The notes: generated by a model not told the origin, from the letters alone. 7,632 nt of DNA from Streptococcus sp. UBA6071 (GCA_002436115.1 DIXV01000035.1:1627-9258); one strand, 5' to 3'. Shown: positions 1 through 7,393, counted from the first letter of the stretch. Translations and numbers: made by a program.

Positions 1-259
1 TCTCACCCATAATAGACACAACTTTCTGTCCGATAGGAAAGGTCTTGCTGGATTCGATTTCACCCACACACTCAATGCCTAGAACACGTGGAAATTGGAC
101 AGAGGGCGATAACCCCTGTCGGGTAAAAATTTCAGAATGATTGATGCCAAACCCTTTGACCTTAACGAGACTCCAGCCTGGTTTAAGGGTAGGTTTTGGG
201 AGATCCACAAGCTCTAGAACTTCTGGACCACCTGCGTTTTTCACTTGGATAGCTTTCAT
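1..259 (-). CDS. Medium-chain (quinone-oxidoreductase-like) dehydrogenase, N-terminal part, cut by the window edge
   Basis: I translated this on the minus strand from the ATG at 259-257; 86 codons are open to the left edge. It begins MKAIQVKNAGGPEVLEL and continues with the GroES-like fold of the MDR family, including FGINHSEIFTRQG (about residues 37-49) and a PRVLGIECVGEI stretch (about 58-69). In zinc alcohol dehydrogenases the first segment carries a catalytic cysteine before the HSD/HSE motif. Here the residue is Ile-Asn, which points to the zinc-free quinone-oxidoreductase branch. Such enzymes reduce quinones or enones with NAD(P)H, but the NAD(P)-binding domain lies outside the window, so the substrate cannot be predicted. 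An AAAAGGAG ribosome binding site (273-266) lies 6 bases before the ATG and supports this start. The gene diverges from relP. Family call is firm; function is open. Confidence 0.85.
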   Translation of the reverse strand, partial: MKAIQVKNAGGPEVLELVDLPKPTLKPGWSLVKVKGFGINHSEIFTRQGLSPSVQFPRVLGIECVGEIESSKTFPIGQKVVSIMGE

Positions 260-307
260 GACGGGCTCCTTTTGCTACTAAATATCAGTATTTCTTGATC
301 TATACTG

Positions 308-322
308 TTAGGTGTTACCTAA
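308..322. promoter_or_regulatory. Perfect 6-3-6 palindrome, candidate operator
   Basis: TTAGGT, three bases, then ACCTAA form a perfect inverted repeat about 49 bases upstream of the dehydrogenase start and about 223 bases before relP. A TATAGA hexamer on the minus strand (304-299) next to it could be a -10 for the dehydrogenase, but I see no good -35. The size and symmetry suit a small dimeric repressor site. The regulator is unknown, and chance cannot be excluded. Confidence 0.35.
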
Positions 323-471
323 GGGGGTGATGACTAGATTGTCCCAACCCATAATGTTTTTACGAGTTCCTTTTTTAAGGTCTATTTGCTGGATATGATT
401 TATGTGGATTGTAACAGATGAAAGGTTTAGTGTCAAGCTGATAGGTATTTTGGTTACTAAAAGGATTACAG

Positions 472-500
472 TTTTTTGCTCCTTTTTTGGAATTTTTAGG
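472..500 (+). repeat. 11-bp-phased T-tract direct repeats before the relP promoter
   Basis: TTTTTTG occurs at 472-478 and again at 483-489, exactly 11 bp apart, with a weaker third copy (TTTTAGG) at 494-500. OmpR-family response regulators commonly bind tandem repeats about one helical turn apart, and phased T-tracts also bend DNA. The repeats overlap the likely -35 of relP. An AAAAGGA/TCCTTTT inverted repeat (459-465 and 480-486) overlaps them. Binding by RelR is an inference, and T-rich streptococcal DNA gives such patterns by chance. Confidence 0.3.
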
Positions 501-516
501 TTTATCATGCTATAAT
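487..516 (+). promoter_or_regulatory. Promoter of relPRS with extended -10
   Basis: A perfect TATAAT at 511-516 is preceded by TG at 508-509, giving an extended -10. A weak -35, TTGGAA (487-492), lies 18 bp upstream. The predicted start of transcription is near 523, leaving a leader of about 22 bases. That leader contains the AAGGAG ribosome binding site (532-537), 7 bases before the relP ATG. Confidence 0.7.
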
Positions 517-544
517 CGTTATAATTCACTTAAGGAGCTTTAAT

Positions 545-1174
545 ATGATGACTTCCTCCATTTATGGCGAGTATGCTGATTATTTACAGGAGATTTTAGA
601 AAATCTCACTGAACAAATCCAGACAGCCAATGCGACAGCTAAGGAAGAAAGAGGAACTAAATTATTTGAACACTTTATTGCACGTGTCAAGACACCGGAG
701 AGCATGGCAGAAAAATGTCGTAGAAAACAGGTGCCAGAAACAACCTATTCTGCCCTTAAAAGCATGCATGACAGTATTGGCATTCGGATTATTACAGGTT
801 TTGTTGATGATATTTACAAGACCGTTGAACTAATCAAAGGTTTAGAGGGTGTTCGTGTTGCCACTGAAAAAGACTACATTTATAATGCCAAACCCAACGG
901 TTATCGTTCCTATCATATGGTGTTAGAAGTGGAAACGCCCTTTAAAGATTGCTTGGGACAACTACCTGGAACCTATTTTGTAGAAGTGCAATTGCGAACA
1001 ATTGCCATGGATTCCTGGGCAAGTCTGGAACATCAAATCAAATACAAACATACCATTAAGAACCAAGAGAGGATCACAAAGGAACTTAAACGTTGTGCGG
1101 ATGAGCTAGCCTCTTGTGATTTGAGCATGCAGACCATCCGAAATCTCATCCAAGAAAGTGACCACAGAAAATGA
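545..1174 (+). CDS. relP: Small alarmone ((p)ppGpp) synthetase RelP
   Basis: This is a 209-residue, synthetase-only member of the RelA/SpoT family. It transfers pyrophosphate from ATP to GDP or GTP, making ppGpp or pppGpp in the cytoplasm. It has no hydrolase, TGS or ACT domain. Visible family motifs are ARVK (46-49), DSIGIR (76-81; Asp76 is a likely metal ligand), KPNGYRSYH (116-124; Tyr120 probably stacks on the guanine), EVQLRT (147-152; Glu147 is the second likely metal ligand) and the MD-W-LEH segment (155-163). The C-terminal helix is charged. RelP is preferred over its paralogue RelQ because a response regulator and a sensor kinase follow directly, as in S. mutans relPRS. Two ATGs stand in tandem; the first lies 7 bases after AAGGAG. 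The stop overlaps the relR start by 4 bases. Activity is firm; the RelP name rests on context. Confidence 0.93.
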   Translation: MMTSSIYGEYADYLQEILENLTEQIQTANATAKEERGTKLFEHFIARVKTPESMAEKCRRKQVPETTYSALKSMHDSIGIRIITGFVDDIYKTVELIKGLEGVRVATEKDYIYNAKPNGYRSYHMVLEVETPFKDCLGQLPGTYFVEVQLRTIAMDSWASLEHQIKYKHTIKNQERITKELKRCADELASCDLSMQTIRNLIQESDHRK

Positions 1175-1854
1175 AAATTTTATTAGCAGAAGATGAAATT
1201 CAGTTATCCAATGTCTTTAAAGCCGCCATGGTTCATCAGGGTTATCATGTTGATCAAGCCTATAATGGGCTAGAAGCTCTTGAGTTAGCCGAGAAAAACG
1301 CTTATGATATTATGGTTTTTGATATCATGATGCCTTTAAAGACAGGTCTTGAAGCCTTACGAGAATTACGCAGCAAGGGGGATATGACCTATGCAATCCT
1401 GTTGACCGCTATGGGGGAAATTGATGATAGGATTGCTGGTTTAGACTCTGGAGCAGACGACTATTTGACCAAACCTATATCCCTCAAGGAATTATTGGCA
1501 CGCCTAAGGTCAATGGAACGCCGATTTGAGATAAATCTTGTAGAGCAGACCTTTCAGGTAGGACAGGTTCATTTGGATTTGGAAGAACAGGAGTTGGTGG
1601 CAGGGAATTCTATTCGACTGGCCAATAAAGAGGCTAAGCTCATGGCTTATCTGATGAAAAATGTTGGCAAAAAACTAGCAACGCAAGAGATTTTTCAACA
1701 CGTTTGGGGAAAAGATACAAGTGATGGTACCGATGAGGGATACGTCTGGATTTATGTTTCCTATCTAAGGCAAAAATTAAAAGCCATCAAGGCTAATCTT
1801 GAAATTATTGGGGAAGAAAATGGTCACTTTGAGTTGATTGAGTCAGGAGGCTAG
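1171..1854 (+). CDS. relR: OmpR-family response regulator RelR
   Basis: This 227-residue protein is a receiver domain (about 1-115) joined to an OmpR/PhoB winged-helix DNA-binding domain (about 125-225). The receiver is intact: acidic pair Glu7-Asp8, phosphoacceptor Asp51 in DIMMP, Thr79 and Lys101 in TKP. In the output domain the recognition-helix region is YVWIYVSYLRQKL (191-203). It should be phosphorylated by RelS and bind DNA; targets cannot be read from the sequence. An autoregulatory site before relP is plausible. The ATG overlaps the relP stop (ATGA), and only a poor purine stretch (1153-1158) precedes it, so translation is probably coupled to relP. It ends 1 base before relS. The family is certain; the name follows the relPRS gene order. 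Confidence 0.93.
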   Translation: MKILLAEDEIQLSNVFKAAMVHQGYHVDQAYNGLEALELAEKNAYDIMVFDIMMPLKTGLEALRELRSKGDMTYAILLTAMGEIDDRIAGLDSGADDYLTKPISLKELLARLRSMERRFEINLVEQTFQVGQVHLDLEEQELVAGNSIRLANKEAKLMAYLMKNVGKKLATQEIFQHVWGKDTSDGTDEGYVWIYVSYLRQKLKAIKANLEIIGEENGHFELIESGG

Positions 1855-1855
1855 G

Positions 1856-3088
1856 ATGTTTGAAAAATTACGTTTACGCTTTATTTTAATTGCCTCAGCA
1901 GCCATTAGTGTGATTCTTTTAGCAGTCATTGGGATTTTAAACTCTATTCAATACATTCAGACGAATCGACAAATTGATACTGTTTTGACTGTCTTGACCA
2001 ATAATAGAGGAAGTTTCCCCAGTGTGGCAGAAGTGAAGGATGAGTTAGGAGAACGCATAAATGAGGACTTGCTTAGCCAATACCGCTATTTTAGCCTGAT
2101 TTTAGATGAAACTGGCAAACCTATTGCTTCTTACACTGAATCTATCTCGGGCCTGTCTAGTCAAGAAATAGAAGAATATGCCAATAAACTTGCCTCAGAT
2201 GGTTATGGGCAGGGAGATTTTAAGAATAACGAGCAGGTGTATGCTTACCGTGTTAGTCCTCAGCAGAACAATGGTACCTTAGTCGTGGTAGTTGATGTTA
2301 CAACCCTCTATGATTCCCGTGACAATCTGTTTAGCCTTTCTCTTATCTTATTTCTAGTAAGTTTGGGTGTTTTTATTCTATTGGTTAGTGCCCTGTCAGG
2401 TAAAGCCATTGAGCCCTTTGTAGAGAATGCTAACAAGCAAAAGCGTTTTATCACAAATGCTAGTCATGAGCTAAAAACACCGCTGGCCATCATTTCGGCA
2501 AATACAGAACTTCAAGAAATGCTGACAGGAGAGACAGAGTGGAGTCAGAGTACGAAAGAGCAAACCCAGCGATTGACAGATTTAATTAATCAGTTGGTCA
2601 ATCTCGCTCGTTTGGAAGAACAGCCCGATTTGGTCTTATCTGAGGTTAACTTTTCAGAGATTGCTCAAGATGCTGCCGAAGACTTTAAAGGCCCAATTGT
2701 TAAAGATGGAAAGGTTTTAGTCCTAACGATTCAGCCAGATATCAAGGTTAAAGCAGAAGCCAAATCTCTTTTTGAGTTGGTTAATATCCTAGTTGATAAT
2801 GCAACCAAGTACTGTGATCCAGGTGGGTGTGTGGAGGTTAAACTCTCTAGACATGGAAATCTGAGACGTCGTGCAAGGCTAGAGGTTAGTAACACTTACT
2901 TGGCTGGTAAAGGTATTGATTACAGTCGTTTCTTTGACCGCTTTTACCGTCAAGACAGTTCTCACAATAGCCAAACTAAGGGCTATGGTATAGGATTATC
3001 TATGGCTGAGAGTATGGTTAAGATTTTTAAAGGCAAGCTTGATGTTACCTATAAAGGAGATCGGATTAGTTTTATCGTACAACTTTAA
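1856..3088 (+). CDS. relS: Membrane sensor histidine kinase RelS
   Basis: I start at the ATG at 1856 (410 residues) because AGGAGG (1845-1850) lies 5 bases upstream. A TTG at 1838 would add six residues but has no such site. One membrane helix (about 8-30) is followed by an extracytoplasmic region of about 125 residues (31-157) and a second helix (about 158-180). Only about 20 residues then precede the H-box NASHELKTPL (phospho-acceptor His204), so no HAMP domain is visible. The ATP-binding domain has the N-box with VDNATKY (Asn315), an F-box-like FFDRFYRQD (359-367) and a glycine-rich YGIGLSMA (377-384). The usual DxGxG G1 motif is not recognisable; the position holds VSNTYLAGKGID. The partner is RelR. 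The sensed signal is unknown, and I recognise no named sensor fold in the outer loop. Confidence 0.92.
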   Translation: MFEKLRLRFILIASAAISVILLAVIGILNSIQYIQTNRQIDTVLTVLTNNRGSFPSVAEVKDELGERINEDLLSQYRYFSLILDETGKPIASYTESISGLSSQEIEEYANKLASDGYGQGDFKNNEQVYAYRVSPQQNNGTLVVVVDVTTLYDSRDNLFSLSLILFLVSLGVFILLVSALSGKAIEPFVENANKQKRFITNASHELKTPLAIISANTELQEMLTGETEWSQSTKEQTQRLTDLINQLVNLARLEEQPDLVLSEVNFSEIAQDAAEDFKGPIVKDGKVLVLTIQPDIKVKAEAKSLFELVNILVDNATKYCDPGGCVEVKLSRHGNLRRRARLEVSNTYLAGKGIDYSRFFDRFYRQDSSHNSQTKGYGIGLSMAESMVKIFKGKLDVTYKGDRISFIVQL

Positions 3089-3142
3089 AGACGGCGTGTT
3101 CCTAGGAAAGATGCGCGCTGTAAGGAGACTAAGAAATAGATG

Positions 3143-3193
3143 AACACCTCCCTGCCTTATCTTACGATTAAGGAAGAGGGAGGTTGTTTTTTT
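3143..3193 (+). terminator. Rho-independent terminator 1 after relS
   Basis: AACACCTCCCT (3143-3153) pairs with AGGGAGGTTGTT (3177-3188) with one bulged T. An inner CCTTA/TAAGG stem (3155-3159, 3169-3173) extends the hairpin. Seven Ts (3187-3193) follow or overlap the base. It ends the relPRS transcript about 55 bases after the relS stop. Confidence 0.88.
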
Positions 3194-3211
3194 AAAGATA
3201 GCTTAATACTC

Positions 3212-3243
3212 AGAAATGGGTTTGGCTAGTCCCATTTCTTTTT
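3212..3243 (+). terminator. Rho-independent terminator 2 after relS
   Basis: A perfect 9-bp stem, AGAAATGGG (3212-3220) with CCCATTTCT (3231-3239), closes a 10-base loop and runs into TTTTT (3239-3243). It lies 18 bases after the first terminator. Together they isolate eno from the alarmone operon. Confidence 0.75.
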
Positions 3244-3348
3244 AAATGATTTGTCCGTTTCTTGGCTTAATTTTCTGAAAGGTTAAGCTATTTTAGCTAT
3301 TAAATAAAGACTTTAACAGTGACTTTATAGCCCTTGGTATGATTTTTT

Positions 3349-3362
3349 TGTAAAAGCTTCCG
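3349..3362 (+). promoter_or_regulatory. Degenerate catabolite-response-element-like site before eno
   Basis: TGTAAAAGCTTCCG fits the CcpA cre consensus TGNAANCGNTNNCA at seven of nine fixed positions; the central C and last A differ. It sits just upstream of the eno -35, where activating sites lie in some lactic acid bacteria glycolytic promoters. The match is weak and regulation by CcpA is only inferred. Confidence 0.22.
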
Positions 3363-3369
3363 TTTTTCC

Positions 3370-3398
3370 TTGAAAAAATCCTTATTTTAAGGTATCAT
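3370..3398 (+). promoter_or_regulatory. Promoter of eno
   Basis: TTGAAA (3370-3375) and TATCAT (3393-3398) are separated by an ideal 17 bp. A CCTTA-TTT-TAAGG inverted repeat (3380-3392) fills most of the spacer. Transcription should start near 3405, and AAGGAGAG (3422-3429) precedes the eno ATG. This fits a strongly and independently expressed gene. Confidence 0.8.
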
Positions 3399-3423
3399 AG
3401 AGGGGTAAAAAATTAACTCATAA

Positions 3424-4740
<1,317 letters not shown>

Positions 4741-4742
4741 GT

Positions 4743-4790
4743 TTCTCTCTATCACTTATAAATAGCTGACAAGCTTTTGTAGCGAGAGGA
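4743..4790 (+). other. Possible structured RNA in the eno 3' untranslated region
   Basis: Between the eno stop and its terminator, TTCTCTC (4743-4749) can pair with GAGAGGA (4784-4790; one G-U). A second hairpin, GCTGACAA-GCTT-TTGTAGC (4765-4783, one bulged A), ends exactly where the closing arm begins, so the two could stack. It may protect the mRNA or give a 3'-derived small RNA. The fold is by eye only. Confidence 0.3.
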
Positions 4791-4801
4791 CCAAATTAAA
4801 G

Positions 4802-4846
4802 AACACCTCAAAAGTTGGGTATAAAATCCAACCTTTGGGGTGTTTT
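4802..4846 (+). terminator. Rho-independent terminator of eno
   Basis: A 17-bp stem, AACACCTCAAAAGTTGG (4802-4818) with CCAACCTTTGGGGTGTT (4828-4844), contains one G-U pair and one A-C mismatch, and runs into TTTTC. It begins 62 bases after the eno stop. The minus-strand RNA lacks a good U-run here, so it is mainly a plus-strand signal. Confidence 0.9.
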
Positions 4847-4849
4847 CTG

Positions 4850-5167
4850 TTCATGAAGGCAAGTTGAGACGTCTTGCTCATAGCAAAATAAGGAAGTCTC
4901 TTACAAGTAGAAATAAGTCATCAGGGAATAGTTAGGTGACTCTTTGTTTAAGTAGGGTTCCTAAATCATGTCATGGACGATGCATTGAAAGGATTGCTCT
5001 GCTTTTCTTGCTTAAGGAGGGATAGGAGGATTTGTTACTTTTCTCCAACTTTCTGCCTTCTTGCAATAGTCTTTAGCTTTTACAAAACAGGAATAAGCAC
5101 AGAAGTAGGAGAGGATGACAAGCTCTAGTTTCTGTATTTGAGGGTCTGTTTTAATGCTTGCTGTATT
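4850..5167. other. Gene-free stretch between eno and the ABC importer operon
   Basis: I find no gene with a ribosome binding site here. A 51-codon plus-strand frame (4973-5128, beginning MDDALKGLLCFSCL) has no ribosome binding site. A minus-strand frame without ATG crosses the importer's terminator and ends in NPPIPP. Neither resembles a known family. SD-like runs (AAGGAGG near 5013, AGGAGG near 5025) are not followed by useful starts. It may be decayed coding sequence, but nothing shows that directly. Confidence 0.5.
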
Positions 5168-5204
5168 TAAAGAAAAAGTAGACCTCAGAGATTGAGGTCT
5201 ACTT
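5168..5204 (-). terminator. Rho-independent terminator of the amino-acid importer operon
   Basis: A perfect 12-bp inverted repeat, AAGTAGACCTCA (5176-5187) with TGAGGTCTACTT (5193-5204), closes a 5-base loop. Read on the minus strand it is followed by TTTTTCTTT, the mark of a strong terminator. It lies 27 bases after the stop of the lipoprotein gene. The plus strand has no matching T-run. Confidence 0.92.
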
Positions 5205-5230
5205 GGCTTTATTGAGAAAGGCTAAAGCGG

Positions 5231-6064
5231 CTATTTAAGAAGGTCAGTAGCCACATCTTCTCCAAACCATTTATCAGAGATTTCTTGGAAGGTTCCCTTT
5301 TCATAGAGTTGTTTAAGCGTCGCATTAATGTTTTTAACGAGGGTTTCATCTGCTTTACGAGCACCAACAGCAAAATCTTCCCCTTCAAATTCACTTTCGA
5401 TAATCGTGTAGTTATCTAGTTCTCCTTCTTGTTTCAGGTAGTAGTTAGCATACACGCGGTCAATGAGAAGACCGTCAATACGATCATTTTTTAAATCAAT
5501 GAGCGCTTGAGTAAAGGTTTCATATTGGATGGCATCGTTGTCCTTGACAAAATCTTTTAAGATGGTAGGGTTGGAAGAAAAAGCATCATAACCAGAAGAT
5601 CCAGCTTGAGCTCCCAGTACCTTGTCTTTCATCGCAGCAAAACTTGTGATTTGAGATGATTTCTTTGTAACTAAAACCTGCTCATTCTCCATATAGGCAT
5701 CGGTGAAAAGAACTTTTTCTTCTCGTTCGGAAGTGACAGAGTAGCCATTCCAGATTAAATCAATTGTTCCATTGTTTAATTCAGTCTCTTTTAAGTCCCA
5801 GTTGATGGGTTGCCAAACAATGTCAATACCATATTCTGAAAAGACGGCTTCAGCGAGATCAATATCAAAACCAACGTGTTTGCCAGTTTCGTCTTCATAT
5901 CCCATAGGGACAAAGGTGTCGTCAAAACCGATGGTGATTGTTTTTGATGATTGGTAGGTCTCCCATTGATCGGAATCTGTTGATTTTCCTGTTGAACTAC
6001 AGGCAATTAGGGCAAATGACGTAAAAAGAGCGGCTGCTCCTAAGAGAATTTTTTTAAATGACAT
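5231..6064 (-). CDS. Amino-acid ABC importer, substrate-binding lipoprotein (family 3)
   Basis: This 277-residue protein begins with a lipoprotein signal: MSFKK, a hydrophobic stretch and the lipobox LIAC, with Cys22 as the lipidated residue that anchors it to the outer face of the membrane. The mature part is a family-3 solute-binding protein (SBP_bac_3), shown by GFDIDLAEA (65-73) and by TSEREEKVLFTDAY (111-124), whose Arg114 normally holds the ligand carboxylate. IDGLLIDRVYA (196-206) carries Asp202, at the place that usually binds the amino group. These residues predict an L-amino acid; the side-chain pocket does not let me choose among polar or charged ones. It is the last gene of the operon, 19 bases after the ATPase stop, with AAGGA 11 bases before the ATG. 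Confidence 0.93.
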   Translation of the reverse strand: MSFKKILLGAAALFTSFALIACSSTGKSTDSDQWETYQSSKTITIGFDDTFVPMGYEDETGKHVGFDIDLAEAVFSEYGIDIVWQPINWDLKETELNNGTIDLIWNGYSVTSEREEKVLFTDAYMENEQVLVTKKSSQITSFAAMKDKVLGAQAGSSGYDAFSSNPTILKDFVKDNDAIQYETFTQALIDLKNDRIDGLLIDRVYANYYLKQEGELDNYTIIESEFEGEDFAVGARKADETLVKNINATLKQLYEKGTFQEISDKWFGEDVATDLLK

Positions 6065-6083
6065 AGACTTACCTATCCTTCTT

Positions 6084-6713
6084 TTATTTTGGATTAATTT
6101 TTAAAATATGGTCTGAAATATTTTCGGCAAACTGCAAATCGTGGGTAACAACAATTTGGGTGATGCCTGCCTCACGATTTTGTAAAATTAATTTTTCGAC
6201 TTCTTGACGTAGTTCAACATCTAGGGCACTGGTTGGTTCGTCATAACCGATAATCTGAGGATCAATCATCATAGCTCTAGCAAGAGCGACTCGTTGTTTT
6301 TGCCCACCAGATAAAGAAAAGGGATACACATCAGCGTGGTCAGTCAGCCCTAACCTTTCAAGAAGATGAAGAGCCTTTTTCCTGGCTTCCTCTTTAGGGT
6401 GATTCATTGTTTTAGTTGGTGACAAAATGAGGTTGTCCAAAACAGTTAGGTGAGGAAAGAGTTGGAAATCTTGAAAGACAAAACCAAGGAGGTTTAGGTT
6501 TTCAAGGTGGTTAATTGAAACCGATTGGCCGTTATGGATAATTTCTCCAGAGTCAATTGTCTCAAGTCCTGCTAACATGCGTAGCAAGGTAGTTTTCCCT
6601 CCACCAGAAGGTCCAACTAAGGAAAGCACCTTGCCTTCTTCTACAATAAGATTAAACTGGTCAAAAATCTGTTTTTGGCCAAAGCGTTTGGAAATCTTTT
6701 TTAATTCTAACAT
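6084..6713 (-). CDS. Amino-acid ABC importer, ATPase subunit (short form)
   Basis: The cytoplasmic ATPase powers uptake by the adjacent permease. All catalytic motifs are present: Walker A GPSGGGKTT (34-42), Q-loop Gln81 in FQDFQLFPH, signature LSGGQKQR (134-141), Walker B IIGYDEP (154-160) with Glu159, D-loop SALD, and switch His191 in VTHD. At 209 residues it is about 30 shorter than usual polar-amino-acid ATPases. It ends ADH-like at SDHILKINPK, just where others continue with a beta-hairpin and C-terminal helix. The reading frame closes cleanly, so this looks like a natural short form and not a break. The AAGGGGA ribosome binding site overlaps the permease stop, 9 bases upstream of this gene, so translation is probably coupled. 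Confidence 0.94.
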   Translation of the reverse strand: MLELKKISKRFGQKQIFDQFNLIVEEGKVLSLVGPSGGGKTTLLRMLAGLETIDSGEIIHNGQSVSINHLENLNLLGFVFQDFQLFPHLTVLDNLILSPTKTMNHPKEEARKKALHLLERLGLTDHADVYPFSLSGGQKQRVALARAMMIDPQIIGYDEPTSALDVELRQEVEKLILQNREAGITQIVVTHDLQFAENISDHILKINPK

Positions 6714-6722
6714 AGCATCCCC

Positions 6723-7364
6723 TTACTTATAGTAACTAAATTTTTTCTCAACACGCTTAGAGATGAGTGTCACAAGACCAATTAGAATGAGATAAATGGC
6801 ACCTGCAATAAACATAGGTGTTAATGTTGCATCACGATTAGCAGCTGTTTTACTTGCTTGGAGAAGGTCGTTGACACCAAGAACATAGACCAGTGATGAA
6901 TCTTTGGCGAGGTTAATAATTTCATTAAAGACGCTAGGAAGCACAATTTTAAAGACTTGTGGCAAAATAATATAGCGAATAGTCTGAATGGGAGTGAACC
7001 TTAAAACTTTAGCAGCTTCGTACTGCCCCTTAGGAATAGCCTCAATTCCTCCTCGGAATATCTCTGCGAAATAGGCAGCATAATTCAGTGTGAAGGCCAA
7101 GATTGCAGCTGGCATACGGTCAAACGAAATACCGATGCTGGGGAGGACATAATAGATGAAAATGAGTTGCAGGAGGAGAGGTGTACCACGCATAATCCAA
7201 ATATAAAGATTTAAGCACCATTTCAAAGGTTTAAAATGTATTTGCATGAGAAATGCTATAAGTGCTCCCAGAGGGATAGATAAAACAATGACAATAAAGA
7301 AGACCTGTAAGGTAACAGTCGCTCCTTTTAATAAATTAGGTAAAACCTGCGAAATATAAGACAT
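6723..7364 (-). CDS. Amino-acid ABC importer, permease subunit (HisM/GlnP type)
   Basis: This 213-residue membrane protein has about five hydrophobic helices (near residues 16-38, 62-75, 85-100, 150-165 and 182-201), typical of the His/Glu/Gln/Arg permease family. The N-terminal signature GATVTLQVFF is present. The cytoplasmic EAA loop, which docks on the ATPase, runs EAAKVLRFTPIQTIRYIILPQ-like from Glu116; the Gly common six residues after the Glu is Arg122. Only one permease is encoded, so two copies probably form the channel. It is the first gene of the operon. AGGAGA (7374-7369) lies 4 bases before the ATG, and the promoter is just upstream. Family call is firm. Confidence 0.94.
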   Translation of the reverse strand: MSYISQVLPNLLKGATVTLQVFFIVIVLSIPLGALIAFLMQIHFKPLKWCLNLYIWIMRGTPLLLQLIFIYYVLPSIGISFDRMPAAILAFTLNYAAYFAEIFRGGIEAIPKGQYEAAKVLRFTPIQTIRYIILPQVFKIVLPSVFNEIINLAKDSSLVYVLGVNDLLQASKTAANRDATLTPMFIAGAIYLILIGLVTLISKRVEKKFSYYK

Positions 7365-7393
7365 ATCATCTCCTAAATAAGCTAGATATTCCT

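Noticed and set aside
308..529. 73-codon minus-strand frame between the dehydrogenase and relP
   Set aside because: It starts at a GTG without a ribosome binding site, covers the relP promoter on the opposite strand and resembles no family I know.
1838..1855. TTG start for RelS, six residues upstream
   Set aside because: The ATG at 1856 has an ideal AGGAGG 5 bases before it; the TTG has none and would place that site inside the coding region.
3140..3229. 29-codon frame with an AAGGAG upstream, after relS
   Set aside because: It lies across both arms of a clear terminator, the spacing from AAGGAG is 12 bases, and the peptide has no recognisable character.
4973..5128. 51-codon cysteine-containing plus-strand frame
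   Set aside because: No ribosome binding site or promoter is visible and the composition looks random; treated as noncoding.
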